Source: Acinetobacter sp. SAAs474
GTDB taxonomy: Bacteria; Pseudomonadota; Gammaproteobacteria; Pseudomonadales; Moraxellaceae
Assembly (NCBI RefSeq): GCF_032823475.1
Contig: NZ_CP127915.1
Location: 62,001-126,000, forward strand
Direction: 5' to 3'
DNA length: 64,000 nt
The notes under the pieces are model-generated. The model did no database searches. It had not been told where the DNA came from and worked only from the letters and a program-made list of their open reading frames with translations. The position numbers and the translations under genes were made by a program. Below are positions 18,630-29,649 of the stretch, in pieces (position 1 is the first letter of the stretch; each line of letters opens with the position of its first letter).

Positions 18630-19157
18630 ATGTTTTATAATAAAAATTTAGGGTTATGTCTCATTGAAGTTTTCATAGTATTGGCTATTTTAATATTATG
18701 TGCAAGCCTCATTTTCCCTTACTTTCAACATCTGTGGGCCAGACAAGAGTTATCACAAGTCACGCATCATCTCTATCAACAGATTCATCTGGCTAAAAAT
18801 GCAGCTCAATTAAGACATAGCAACATCATATTGTGTTGCTCTCATCAGGGCCAACAATGTGAACTGAATTGTTGGCATCGACAATCGATTGTCTTCGCAG
18901 ATCTTAATCAAAATCGTCAAATAGACCCGAATGAACCCATCTTGGATCATCGACAGCTTAATTTAAAGTATGGTCAGTTAAACTGGCATGGTGCATTACG
19001 TTCACCGTGTATTGTCTTTAAGGCCCACCTTGGCCACCCAATCGGATATAACGGCAGCTTTTACTATCAAAGCCATATACTCCCATTACAACAGCGAATT
19101 ATCTTAAGCAAAACAGCACATATTCGAGTCGAAATAGCAACACTAGAGCAAAACTGA
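18630..19157 (+). CDS. Type IV pilus minor pseudopilin, GspH/FimT-like
   Basis: This 175-residue protein begins with a prepilin leader. The cleavage site G-LCLIEV has Glu at position +5 of the mature chain, followed by a hydrophobic helix (FIVLAILILCASLIF). The rest fits the GspH/FimT family: a short helix, then a beta-rich domain with four cysteines (CC, CELNC). Such pseudopilins prime pilus or secretion assembly or bind DNA for natural transformation. The start codon at 18630 has only a weak ribosome binding site. It is not in a pil cluster; neighbours are ompA (divergent) and a thiolase. The usual FTLIE motif is replaced by LCLIE. Confidence 0.75.
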   Translation: MFYNKNLGLCLIEVFIVLAILILCASLIFPYFQHLWARQELSQVTHHLYQQIHLAKNAAQLRHSNIILCCSHQGQQCELNCWHRQSIVFADLNQNRQIDPNEPILDHRQLNLKYGQLNWHGALRSPCIVFKAHLGHPIGYNGSFYYQSHILPLQQRIILSKTAHIRVEIATLEQN

Positions 19158-19549
19158 TCAGTCTAACGATCTCGACTTTAATTGATCAACTTATTCCGTA
19201 TAATTTTGTCAATCATGATAAACATGATGGAGAATGAAGACTATGCTCAACTATCGCTTGTTTATGATATTAGCACCTCACTCCCCTACATGTGCATGCT
19301 AGATTGTCATCTATTGATCATCATCGATAAAATAGTTTGAGATAAACTTACATTGCCATCATGCTATTGAATTGGGCTTGAATATCGACCTATTGATTAC
19401 TTGATCTATTTTTAGCTGCGACAATCGATCAACAACAGAAGCAAATGATATTCAAGCATGAAAATATGGTTTTGCAAGGTAGTGACGCCATATTCAACCC
19501 TATAGATAATTACTCAGCATAAAAATTCAATCGACAAGGAAAAATACCA
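19158..19549. other. 392-base spacer, nothing certain
   Basis: The region is A/T-rich with many GATC words. A mini-frame at about 19242-19301 reads MLNYRLFMILAPHSPTCAC and has GGAGAATGAAGA in front, but at 19 codons it may be chance. The thiolase promoter must lie here. Confidence 0.3.
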
Positions 19550-20725
19550 ATGACAGATATCGTTATTCTCAGCGGTGCACGTACTGCAATGGGCGGTTTT
19601 CAAGGTAGCCTATCCAGCATTAGTGCACCTCAACTCGGTGCATTAACCATTCAAGAAGCGCTACATCGCTCGGGTTTACAAGCAACAGATATCGATGAAG
19701 TCATTATGGGTTGTGTTTTACCCGCTGGCTTAAAACAAGGACCTGCACGTCAAGCGATGCGTCAAGCTGGCTTAGCAGACAGTATTGGTGCAACCACCAT
19801 CAATAAACTTTGTGGTTCCGGAATGAAAGCGGTGATGCAAGCTGCCGATGCAATTAAGGCAGGCTCTGCACATGCCATTATCGCGGGTGGCATGGAGTCG
19901 ATGAGCAATGCACCTTATGTCCTTACCCAAGCACGTGCAGGTTACAGAATGGGCCACGGTGAAATAAAGGACCATATGTTTTTTGATGGTCTAGAAGATG
20001 CAGAAACTGGACGCTTAATGGGAGGATTTGCTCAAGACATGGCAGATAATCGAGCATATACGCGTCAACAGATGGATGAATTTGCGATTCGCTCTTTAAA
20101 ACGTGCACAACATGCAATCACTGCTGGTTATTTTAATGATGAAATCGTCGCAGTCCCTATCACCACACGTCAGGGTGATAGCGTGATTACACAAGATGAG
20201 CAACCCCTGAATGCAAATCTCGAAAAAATTCCAACGTTACGTCCAGCCTTTGCAAAAAATGGCAGTATTACCGCAGCAAACTCCAGCTCAATTTCAGATG
20301 GTGCTTCTGCCTTAGTGATTAGCTCTGCCGCATATGCAGCAGCAAAACAGCAAACACCTTTAGCTAAAATCATTGCTTATAGCTCACACTCACAACATCC
20401 TGCAGAGTTTACTATTGCACCTATCGGTGCGATTGAAAAACTCTTAAAAAAAACTGGCTGGCATATTGACGATGTAGATCTTTGGGAAATTAATGAAGCC
20501 TTTGCCATGGTGACGATGGCTGCAATCGATGCCTTTAAGCTTAATCCAGATCAAGTCAATATTCATGGTGGTGCATGTGCGCTAGGACATCCTGTTGGTT
20601 CTACAGGTTCACGTATTATTTTAAGCTTAATTTATGCATTAAAACGTACAGGCGGTAAAAAAGGCATTGCTAGCTTATGTATTGGCGGTGGTGAGGCAAC
20701 AGCGATTGCGATTGAACTATGCTAA
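19550..20725 (+). CDS. Acetyl-CoA C-acyltransferase (thiolase II type)
   Basis: This cytoplasmic thiolase of 391 residues condenses two acetyl-CoA or cleaves 3-ketoacyl-CoA. The nucleophile is Cys88 in NKLCGSGMKAV, with His347 in GHPVGSTGSR and the acid/base Cys377 in CIGGGEATAIA. The INEAFAMV motif is present. Length and the QPLNANLEKIPTLRPAF block favour the biosynthetic AtoB/PhaA/BktB group over FadA. AAGGAAAA precedes the ATG. The gene stands alone; no fatty-acid or ketone-body genes adjoin it, so the pathway is uncertain. Confidence 0.88.
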   Translation: MTDIVILSGARTAMGGFQGSLSSISAPQLGALTIQEALHRSGLQATDIDEVIMGCVLPAGLKQGPARQAMRQAGLADSIGATTINKLCGSGMKAVMQAADAIKAGSAHAIIAGGMESMSNAPYVLTQARAGYRMGHGEIKDHMFFDGLEDAETGRLMGGFAQDMADNRAYTRQQMDEFAIRSLKRAQHAITAGYFNDEIVAVPITTRQGDSVITQDEQPLNANLEKIPTLRPAFAKNGSITAANSSSISDGASALVISSAAYAAAKQQTPLAKIIAYSSHSQHPAEFTIAPIGAIEKLLKKTGWHIDDVDLWEINEAFAMVTMAAIDAFKLNPDQVNIHGGACALGHPVGSTGSRIILSLIYALKRTGGKKGIASLCIGGGEATAIAIELC

Positions 20726-20774
20726 CAAATAGGCATCGCTATCATAGATAATCCTACAACTATAATTATAATCA

Positions 20775-20803
20775 AAAAAGCTGGATACAATATCCAGCTT
20801 TTT
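20775..20803. terminator. Bidirectional terminator between thiolase and DUF934 gene
   Basis: AAAAAGCTGGATA, CAA, TATCCAGCTTTTT is a perfect 13-bp stem with T-runs on both strands, placed between the convergent genes. Confidence 0.92.
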
Positions 20804-20833
20804 AATCATGATTGCGATCAATCTTAGACGCGA

Positions 20834-21325
20834 TTAAGCACCAGTTTGATAATGCGCCTGTAACACTGCTGTAGATGCTTGATAAGGTGCGGTAAAATCA
20901 GTTAAACCAGCAGCAGCTTCGTGAATATCCTTGCCGTCTTTAATGATAAAACTATCAAAACCTGCACGTTTCATATAGTTTAAGACATCTTTAAAGACAT
21001 CGCCTGTTGCACGTAACTCACCCTGAAAACCTTGACGACGTAATAAAGCAGCAAAAGAATAACCTCGACCATCATTAAAGCCTGCAAATTCAATAAAAAT
21101 TGCATCTAATTGCTGTAATGGAAATTGATGCGTTTCTGGTGAAGTTTCTACCGTGACATACAGTGCCTTTCTTCCTGAAACAGCATCAATTTGATCGAGT
21201 TGCTCTACCGTTAACAGAACATCACCTGCAGGTAATACACCATCTTCTGTAATCATTTGATAGCGATTATCAATCACTTGACCATCTTTTGTCAGTACTG
21301 GTCGTGCGAGATTAAGCATATGCAC
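20834..21325 (-). CDS. DUF934 protein, sulfite reductase partner
   Basis: This 163-residue soluble protein is of the DUF934 family, which is regularly found directly behind assimilatory sulfite/nitrite reductase genes in proteobacteria. LDAIFIEFAGFNDGRGYSFAALLRRQ is the conserved block near residues 73-98. It overlaps the 3' end of cysI by 14 bases, so translation is likely coupled. Its biochemical role is unproven; an oxidoreductase accessory or electron-transfer helper is the common guess. The Met two codons downstream is an alternative start. Confidence 0.85.
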   Translation of the reverse strand: MHMLNLARPVLTKDGQVIDNRYQMITEDGVLPAGDVLLTVEQLDQIDAVSGRKALYVTVETSPETHQFPLQQLDAIFIEFAGFNDGRGYSFAALLRRQGFQGELRATGDVFKDVLNYMKRAGFDSFIIKDGKDIHEAAAGLTDFTAPYQASTAVLQAHYQTGA

Positions 21326-22955
21326 GCTCCTTAAACGGTTTAATTCCTACACGGCGATAAGTATCAATAAATGCTTCACCTTCACTGCGTAAATCCAAAT
21401 AAGTATTTAAAATTTCTTCGATGACATCTGGCACCACTTCAGCCGCAAATGATGGTCCTAAAATATCTCCAATAGAAGCATCATGATCAGCATTACCGCC
21501 TAAGGTAATTTGATAAAACTCTGCACCTTTTTTATCCACACCTAAAATACCAATATTACCGACATGATGGTGACCACAAGCATTCATACAACCTGAAATA
21601 TTAAGATCCAATTTACCTAAGTTATAAATCGTATCTAAATCATCAAAACGACGAGTAATTGCTTCAGAAATCGGAATTGATTTGGCATTGGCCAATGAAC
21701 AAAAATCACCACCAGGACAGCAGATAATATCGGTAATAAAACCAATGTGTGCACGAGCAAGATTGTTTTTATCCAGAATTTTCCATAATTCAAACAAATC
21801 TTTTTGTGGTACATCAACCAAAGCAATATTTTGCTCATGGGTAGTACGTAACTCACCAAAGGTATAACGATCAGCCAGATCAGCGATTAAATTCATTTCC
21901 TCGCTCGTCATGTCACCAGGTGCAATACCTGCACGCTTTAACGAAATCGTGACAATACGATAGCCTGGTACTTTATGCGCATAGGTATTGATATTAAACC
22001 ATTGCTTAAATTTTGCTTCTGCAGCAAAAAGCGCACTAAAATCCTCATTGGCATAATTTTGATATGCAAATGGCTTAAACTCTTCATCCAGTTTTTGTAA
22101 AATTTCAGGCTGAATTTTTAAGCTTTGCTGGGTATGAGCAAACTCAGCTTCAACTTTTTCTGCAAAAACTTCTGGAGTGAGTGCTTTAACTAAAATTTTA
22201 ATACGTGCTTTATATTTATTATCACGACGACCATGCAGGTTATAAACACGTAAAACCGCCTCTAAATAAGCAATCAAATCTTCACGTGGTAAAAAGTCAC
22301 GAATAAAACTACCAATGACAGGGGTACGACCTAAACCACCACCAACTTTAATTTTATAACCGATCTCTCCCGCCTCATTTTTAACGATATACACGCCGAT
22401 ATCGTGAAATGATGTTGCTGCACGATCTACTTCTTCGAGTGCAGAAACTGCGATTTTAAATTTACGCGGTAAAAAAGCAAACTCAGGATGAAAGGTTGAC
22501 CATTGACGGATCAACTCACAGGTTGGACGTGGATCAGCAATTTCACCTGCCACCACACCTGCATACTGATCGGTGGTCGTATTTCGAATACAGTTACCCG
22601 AAGTTTGAATCGCATGCATTTGAACAGTTGCAAGTTCAGCCAACATATCAGGAACATTTTCAAGTGCCGGCCAGTTAAATTGAATATTCTGACGTGTTGA
22701 TACATGGGCATAACCACGATCATACGCTTTAGCCAATTCCGCAACTTTACGCAGTTGTTTAGAATTCATTAAACCATAAGGCACAGCAATACGGAGCATA
22801 GGTGCATAACGTTGCACATATAGACCATTTTGTAGACGTAACGGGCGATACTCGTCTTCAGTCAATTTACCCGCTAAATAACGTTCCGTTTGATCACGGA
22901 ACTGCGCAACACGTTCATTAATCAGTTGCTGATCAAAATCAGTATATAAATACAT
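21312..22955 (-). CDS. cysI: Sulfite reductase hemoprotein (siroheme, [4Fe-4S])
   Basis: This 547-residue assimilatory reductase has the tandem ferredoxin-like and siroheme domains of the sulfite/nitrite reductase family. The cluster ligands are Cys413 and Cys419 (CPGGDFC) and Cys456 and Cys460 (GCMNACGHHHVG). STRQNIQFNW near residue 86 and TTHEQNIALVDV near 371 are the two siroheme-side repeats. It reduces sulfite to sulfide for cysteine synthesis. The pairing with DUF934 and the lack of a nitrate reductase nearby favour sulfite over nitrite. No flavoprotein subunit gene (cysJ) adjoins it. The spacer in front is shared with a divergent AraC-type regulator. Confidence 0.88.
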   Translation of the reverse strand: MYLYTDFDQQLINERVAQFRDQTERYLAGKLTEDEYRPLRLQNGLYVQRYAPMLRIAVPYGLMNSKQLRKVAELAKAYDRGYAHVSTRQNIQFNWPALENVPDMLAELATVQMHAIQTSGNCIRNTTTDQYAGVVAGEIADPRPTCELIRQWSTFHPEFAFLPRKFKIAVSALEEVDRAATSFHDIGVYIVKNEAGEIGYKIKVGGGLGRTPVIGSFIRDFLPREDLIAYLEAVLRVYNLHGRRDNKYKARIKILVKALTPEVFAEKVEAEFAHTQQSLKIQPEILQKLDEEFKPFAYQNYANEDFSALFAAEAKFKQWFNINTYAHKVPGYRIVTISLKRAGIAPGDMTSEEMNLIADLADRYTFGELRTTHEQNIALVDVPQKDLFELWKILDKNNLARAHIGFITDIICCPGGDFCSLANAKSIPISEAITRRFDDLDTIYNLGKLDLNISGCMNACGHHHVGNIGILGVDKKGAEFYQITLGGNADHDASIGDILGPSFAAEVVPDVIEEILNTYLDLRSEGEAFIDTYRRVGIKPFKERAYA

Positions 22956-23283
22956 GGCGTACAGCTAGTAATTTCTATTATAACCAGTTAAGCATAACCA
23001 GATTTAATCTATCAATAAAATGCGTTTTTTACATATTTCATAGCGATTTTATTGATAAGTATATGTTTAACCGGATCACCAAGCCAAAATCACCATATTT
23101 TATTCAATATCAATCGATGAACTGGCCCTCACCCCTCAATGCTACTGCAATCATTTTCAGTCACCAGATCAATTTAAACAAAAGATACAGTTAAGATCAT
23201 TTTAAACAATATGCTAAGCATCACATTTTTGAGCTAACTTAAAATTAATATTTTCAAATATATCAATTTGTTAAAATATTTTT

Positions 23284-23305
23284 ATTGTTAAAAACAATGT
23301 ATAAT
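23284..23305 (+). promoter_or_regulatory. Candidate promoter/operator in the cysI-AraC spacer
   Basis: A perfect TATAAT at 23300-23305 stands directly behind the inverted repeat ATTGTT-AAA-AACAAT (23284-23298). The word AAAAACAATGT at 23290-23300 recurs at 23333-23343. No good -35 is seen at 17 bases, which would suit an activated or repressed promoter. It points toward the AraC-type gene, 182 bases away. The spacer 22956-23486 shows nothing else certain. Confidence 0.35.
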
Positions 23306-23486
23306 CCACCATTAAAGGATCCATAAAGATCTAAAAACAATGTCATCTTAAGCCATTTACCTTGATAGTTTCGGCAATTTAACATGTGTAAACTGGTAAT
23401 ACTGATCCATCTATTGCCAGAAAATTTCTAAGTCATTTAGGTCAAAATACGTGAATGTGAACATACGAGAATCGGAAGGATTAGTG

Positions 23487-24497
23487 ATGAGTCGAGATAC
23501 GATTAGTATCCATTTTGTCAATGCTGCACTTACAGGTGTCAAACGCCTCGGCATGGACGTTGAAACACTACTTTCCCACGTGGGTATTGAAGCTGAATTA
23601 CTCCGTCAGCCGAAAGCACGTATCTCGCCAGAACAATATACTCGTCTGGTTAAAATGCTCTGGATGGTCACTCAAGACGAACATGTTGGTTTTGATACTC
23701 AACCACGCAGACTGGGTACATTTGCCATTATGTGTCAACTGATTATCCATGCTAAAACCTTGGGTGATGCACTTGAACTCTCGACACAGTTCTACAAGCT
23801 TTTTGGTGATGAATGGTGTGTTTCACTGGAACGTGATAAACATGAAGCACGTTTAGTTCCGCTTATTCCAACTGCAGCAGATCCAGATCACTATATTACC
23901 GAAAGTATGCTAATGATCTGGCATGGACTAGCGTCTTGGTTAATTGATCGCCGTCTACCTCTTGAACGGGTACATTTTGGTTATCCACGTCCACATCATG
24001 CCGATGAATATGATGCTTTATTTTTTGCGCCTGTCATGCAATTCGATACACTACGTACTGAAATTACTTTTGCAGCGGACTATTTAGATTTACCAATTCG
24101 TCAATCAGAAGAATCACTGGAAGAGTTTTTAAAACTGGCGCCAGCACAATTGCTAGTCAAATTTAAAAATACCAATTCACTCACCTCACGTATTCGTGAT
24201 GTACTAAAAAGTCAAATTGGTGAAGAAATGCCGACGCTCAATGATGTCGCATCGATGTTATATCTTTCACCACAAACATTACGTCGTCGCCTCGCTGCGG
24301 AAGGTAAAAGCTATCAAGGGGTAAAAGATGCATTACGTCGCGATGCTGCCATTCATTTATTATTAAACCCAGGCTTAACATTAGAAGACGTTGCACAGCA
24401 AGTGGGCTTTAGTGAAACCAGTACCTTCCATCGTGCCTTTAAAAAGTGGACTGGCGTAACACCTGGCTTATATCGCCAGCTCCATGGTTATCATTAA
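23487..24497 (+). CDS. AraC-family transcriptional regulator
   Basis: This 336-residue cytoplasmic regulator has an N-terminal arabinose_bd-type ligand domain (about residues 20-210, with GTFAIMCQLIIHAKTLGDAL) and a C-terminal AraC double helix-turn-helix (TLNDVASMLYLSPQTLRRRL and LEDVAQQVGFSETSTFHRAF). This layout resembles the OruR/ArgR-like group. I chose ATG 23487 because GGAAGGA lies just upstream; a GTG at 23451 would add 12 residues. It is divergent from cysI, but AraC proteins of this group usually control catabolic genes, so sulfur control is only a guess. Confidence 0.86.
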   Translation: MSRDTISIHFVNAALTGVKRLGMDVETLLSHVGIEAELLRQPKARISPEQYTRLVKMLWMVTQDEHVGFDTQPRRLGTFAIMCQLIIHAKTLGDALELSTQFYKLFGDEWCVSLERDKHEARLVPLIPTAADPDHYITESMLMIWHGLASWLIDRRLPLERVHFGYPRPHHADEYDALFFAPVMQFDTLRTEITFAADYLDLPIRQSEESLEEFLKLAPAQLLVKFKNTNSLTSRIRDVLKSQIGEEMPTLNDVASMLYLSPQTLRRRLAAEGKSYQGVKDALRRDAAIHLLLNPGLTLEDVAQQVGFSETSTFHRAFKKWTGVTPGLYRQLHGYH

Positions 24498-24706
24498 TCA
24501 AATCTTTTGGATCTATTTTACAATAAGGTAAATATAGGTCCATCTTTAATTTGTAGATAAAGAATCAATATACAATCACTTGATATCTGACTGATTCTAA
24601 TCATCTATTCCATCTTGGCTTAAGATCTAATCTGAATAAATCGTCCACAAGCCGAGTAGTTTATGCTATAAAGCTAGGCAACTTTTTCTGATGGATATTG
24701 CTCATT

Positions 24707-25039
24707 ATGGCTAATCTTCCTCCTCCTGAAAGTACGCCTTGGGGCTGGAAAGCTCTCATCATCTCATGTATCGTTGGTGCAATATTTTTGGCTTTTATTT
24801 ATTTAGCCGTTAATACAGAAGCAGACTACATGCCAAGCCAACAGCATAAACAAAATATGCAACAACATGCTTTTAAAGAGGCACCAACCATGTCTCCAGA
24901 AGCACTGCAAAAAGCACAGCAAGATCAATTAAAACGTGAAGAAATTGAAAAAAACATGAACAATCATGCCATGGCTAAACAAGATCATATGCAGATGAAT
25001 ATGCCAGCACAAGAAGCCAGTTCAACCCATTCACACTAA
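24707..25039 (+). CDS. Small single-span membrane protein with Met/His-rich tail, unknown function
   Basis: This 110-residue protein has a Pro-rich start (MANLPPPESTPWGW), one hydrophobic helix (ALIISCIVGAIFLAFIYLAV, about residues 16-35) and a polar, probably helical tail. The last 30 residues contain five Met and five His (NMNNHAMAKQDHMQMNMP), reminiscent of copper- or silver-binding sequences in other proteins. By the positive-inside rule the tail is probably periplasmic. I do not recognise a family. TTG at 24698 is an alternative start; I prefer the ATG. It stands alone behind the AraC-type gene, with a strong hairpin 5 bases past its stop. Confidence 0.6.
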   Translation: MANLPPPESTPWGWKALIISCIVGAIFLAFIYLAVNTEADYMPSQQHKQNMQQHAFKEAPTMSPEALQKAQQDQLKREEIEKNMNNHAMAKQDHMQMNMPAQEASSTHSH

Positions 25040-25043
25040 GCTT

Positions 25044-25094
25044 GGTCATCGCGTTGCGCTGGAGAATATCTCTACTTGCGCAGCGCAGATGATC
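25044..25094. other. Long GC-rich hairpin after the small membrane protein gene
   Basis: GGTCATCGCGTTGCGC at 25044-25059 pairs with GCGCAGCGC-A-GATGATC at 25078-25094: 16 pairs, two of them G:U, one bulged base, 18-base loop. No T-tract follows. It is far more GC-rich than its surroundings. The following 340 bases up to the oleate hydratase gene are A/T-rich and show no gene. Confidence 0.55.
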
Positions 25095-25438
25095 TTGATC
25101 AAATCAATCTATTATTTAACTTCGCCTAAAGATCACGATCTCTCATTAAAACAATAAAACATAACGACCTACACTTGGTTATAGCACTGATTACAACGTA
25201 TTTTAATTGATATCACTACACCTTATTGCCCGATACCTTCCAGCATAGATGATACTATTTACTTAGCTTTACATGAAATCACTATGATTTTTAAAAAAAA
25301 TTTGTCATTTATATAGTGTGTGATATGCACTACTGTAAACAATAAAACATCCATGTATTAATGTCATTTTCATTCATTTATAGAAATATGATATTTCCGA
25401 TCCATCATCATTCATAACATAAAAAGAGGGTTTACTTA

Positions 25439-27205
25439 ATGTATTACAGCAATGGAAATTATGAGGCTTTTGCTAAACCAAGAAAACCACAAAATGTGGA
25501 GCAAAAATCAGCTTGGTTTGTTGGTTCTGGTCTTGCTTCATTGGCAGGTGCTGCCTTTCTGATTCGTGATGGACAAATGCAAGGTGACAAAATCACCATT
25601 TTAGAAGAACAAGCATTACCTGGGGGGGCATTAGATGGTATTAAAGAGCCCGAAAAAGGGTTTGTGATTCGTGGTGGCAGAGAAATGGAAAATCATTTTG
25701 AATGCCTTTGGGATTTATTTCGTTCCATCCCTTCTTTAGAGATTGAGGATGCCAGTGTCCTAGATGAATTTTACTGGCTAAATAAAGATGATCCGAATTA
25801 TTCCTTACAACGAGCAACCATACAACAAGGTAAAGATGCTCAAACCAAAAACTTATTTACACTAAGTGAAGCTGCACAAAAAGATATTATTCAATTATTT
25901 CTTGCCACGCGTGAAGAAATGGAGAATAAAAGAATTAATGAAGTCATGGGTGAGGAATTTTTTGCAAGTAATTTTTGGTTATATTGGCGCACCATGTTTG
26001 CTTTTGAAGAATGGCACTCTGCTTTAGAAATGAAACTTTATTTACATCGTTTTATTCACCATATTCATGGTCTTCCTGATTTATCTACGCTGAAGTTTAC
26101 CAAATATAATCAATACGAATCTCTGGTACTTCCTTTAGTGAAATGGCTTAAAGATCATGGCGTTAAATTTCAATATAATACAACGGTCACTGATGTAGAC
26201 TTTCACATTACAACACAGAAACAAGCCACCTATCTCCACTGGATTCAAGATGGCCAAGCTGGGGGGAAAGCCTTAACATCAGATGACTTACTGTTTATTA
26301 CCAACGGCTCATTAACTGAAAATTCTGATTGTGGAGATCATCATACTGCAGCAAAAATTAATGATGGCGCTGCTCCCGCTTGGGATTTATGGAAACGTAT
26401 TGCGCAAAAGGATCCTGCTTTCGGTCATCCGGAAAAATTTTGTAGCAATATTACAGAAACGAAATGGGAATCAGCAACAGTCACGACTTTAGATCATCGT
26501 ATTCCTCAATATATTGAAAAAATTGCAAAACGAGATCCTTTTAGTGGCAAGGTTGTCACTGGAGGGATTGTCACTGCCAAAGATTCATCGTGGTTACTGA
26601 GCTGGACTGTAAATCGTCAACCACATTTTAAACACCAACCTAAAGATCAAATTGTCGTATGGCTATATTCTCTTTTTGTTGAAACTCCTGGAGATTTTAT
26701 TAAAAAACCGATGCAGGATTGTACTGGTGAAGAAATCACTCAGGAATGGTTATATCATTTAGGTGTGCCGGTAGAAGATATTGCAGAGTTAGCCCGTACT
26801 GGTGCAAATACCGTACCTGTCATGATGCCTTATGTTACCTCCTTCTTTATGCCACGTCAGGCAGGCGACCGCCCTGATGTTGTTCCAGCAGGTGCTGTTA
26901 ATTTTGCATTTATTGGCCAGTTTGCTGAATCCAAACAACGTGACTGTATTTTTACGACAGAATATTCTGTGCGTACGCCAATGGAAGCAGTTTATACCCT
27001 ATTAAATATTGAACGTGGAATTCCAGAAGTTTTTAATTCAACCTATGATATCCGTTGCTTACTTGCAGCAACAGGACGCCTACGTGATGGCAAAGCACTG
27101 GATATTCCTGGGCCGAAGTTTTTACGTCATTTATTGTTTAATAAACTCAATCACACACAAATTGGAACGTTGCTCAAAGAATATCAAATTGTCTCGGAAG
27201 ATTAA
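25439..27205 (+). CDS. ohyA: Oleate hydratase (FAD-dependent fatty acid hydratase)
   Basis: This 588-residue protein of the myosin-cross-reactive-antigen family adds water to the cis-9 double bond of oleate or palmitoleate to give 10-hydroxy fatty acids. The FAD site VGSGLASLAGAAFLIRDG starts near residue 28 and lacks one residue of the usual GxGxxG, as is normal for the family. GGREMENHFECLWDL near 78-92 holds the catalytic-loop glutamate. NGSLTENSDCGDHH and the C-terminal FIGQFAESKQRDCIFTTEYSVRTPMEA are typical. AGAGGG lies before the ATG. The enzyme is peripheral to membranes and is thought to detoxify unsaturated fatty acids. The gene is single. Confidence 0.93.
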   Translation: MYYSNGNYEAFAKPRKPQNVEQKSAWFVGSGLASLAGAAFLIRDGQMQGDKITILEEQALPGGALDGIKEPEKGFVIRGGREMENHFECLWDLFRSIPSLEIEDASVLDEFYWLNKDDPNYSLQRATIQQGKDAQTKNLFTLSEAAQKDIIQLFLATREEMENKRINEVMGEEFFASNFWLYWRTMFAFEEWHSALEMKLYLHRFIHHIHGLPDLSTLKFTKYNQYESLVLPLVKWLKDHGVKFQYNTTVTDVDFHITTQKQATYLHWIQDGQAGGKALTSDDLLFITNGSLTENSDCGDHHTAAKINDGAAPAWDLWKRIAQKDPAFGHPEKFCSNITETKWESATVTTLDHRIPQYIEKIAKRDPFSGKVVTGGIVTAKDSSWLLSWTVNRQPHFKHQPKDQIVVWLYSLFVETPGDFIKKPMQDCTGEEITQEWLYHLGVPVEDIAELARTGANTVPVMMPYVTSFFMPRQAGDRPDVVPAGAVNFAFIGQFAESKQRDCIFTTEYSVRTPMEAVYTLLNIERGIPEVFNSTYDIRCLLAATGRLRDGKALDIPGPKFLRHLLFNKLNHTQIGTLLKEYQIVSED

Positions 27206-27232
27206 CAATTAATGTATTCGTAACGGTTATTG

Positions 27233-27291
27233 GCGGCTAGAATAAAGGCAATCGATGCTAACAGTCGATATGTGGTCATTATTTTAGCCGC
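27233..27291. other. Hairpin in the convergent ohyA-ligA spacer
   Basis: GCGGCTA-G-AATAA at 27233-27245 pairs with TTATT-T-TAGCCGC at 27279-27291, 13 pairs including one G:U. The 33-base loop holds a second small stem, ATCGA/TCGAT. It can act for either strand, but neither side has a T-tract. Confidence 0.5.
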
Positions 27292-27335
27292 GCTATACGC
27301 TGGAACACAGCAAATTACGCTAGCCCCATTTAAAA

Positions 27336-29404
<2,069 letters not shown>

Positions 29405-29601
29405 AGACTGTAGTCTTTAAATACTTCAACTTAATTTCTGATCAATAAAATAATCACCACTCATCATGATGACTATAAATACAATCATGGGTGATTTTAA
29501 GCAAACATCCAATTAAAAACACAAGCGATTTTAGCGCTAAATCGTCTATTTGTTGCTTAATTTACCCGATCACAGCGACATTAAGTCGAAATCTATACAT
29601 G

Positions 29602-29649
29602 TAATGTCAGCTTTTCAGCACAATATTATTAAATAATCGACTGACATTA
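29602..29649. other. Inverted repeat at the zipA stop
   Basis: TAATGTCAG at 29602-29610 pairs with CTGACATTA at 29641-29649, the latter containing the zipA stop. A second palindrome around TAGCGCTA lies near 29530 in the same spacer. Both may shape the zipA 3' end. Confidence 0.35.
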
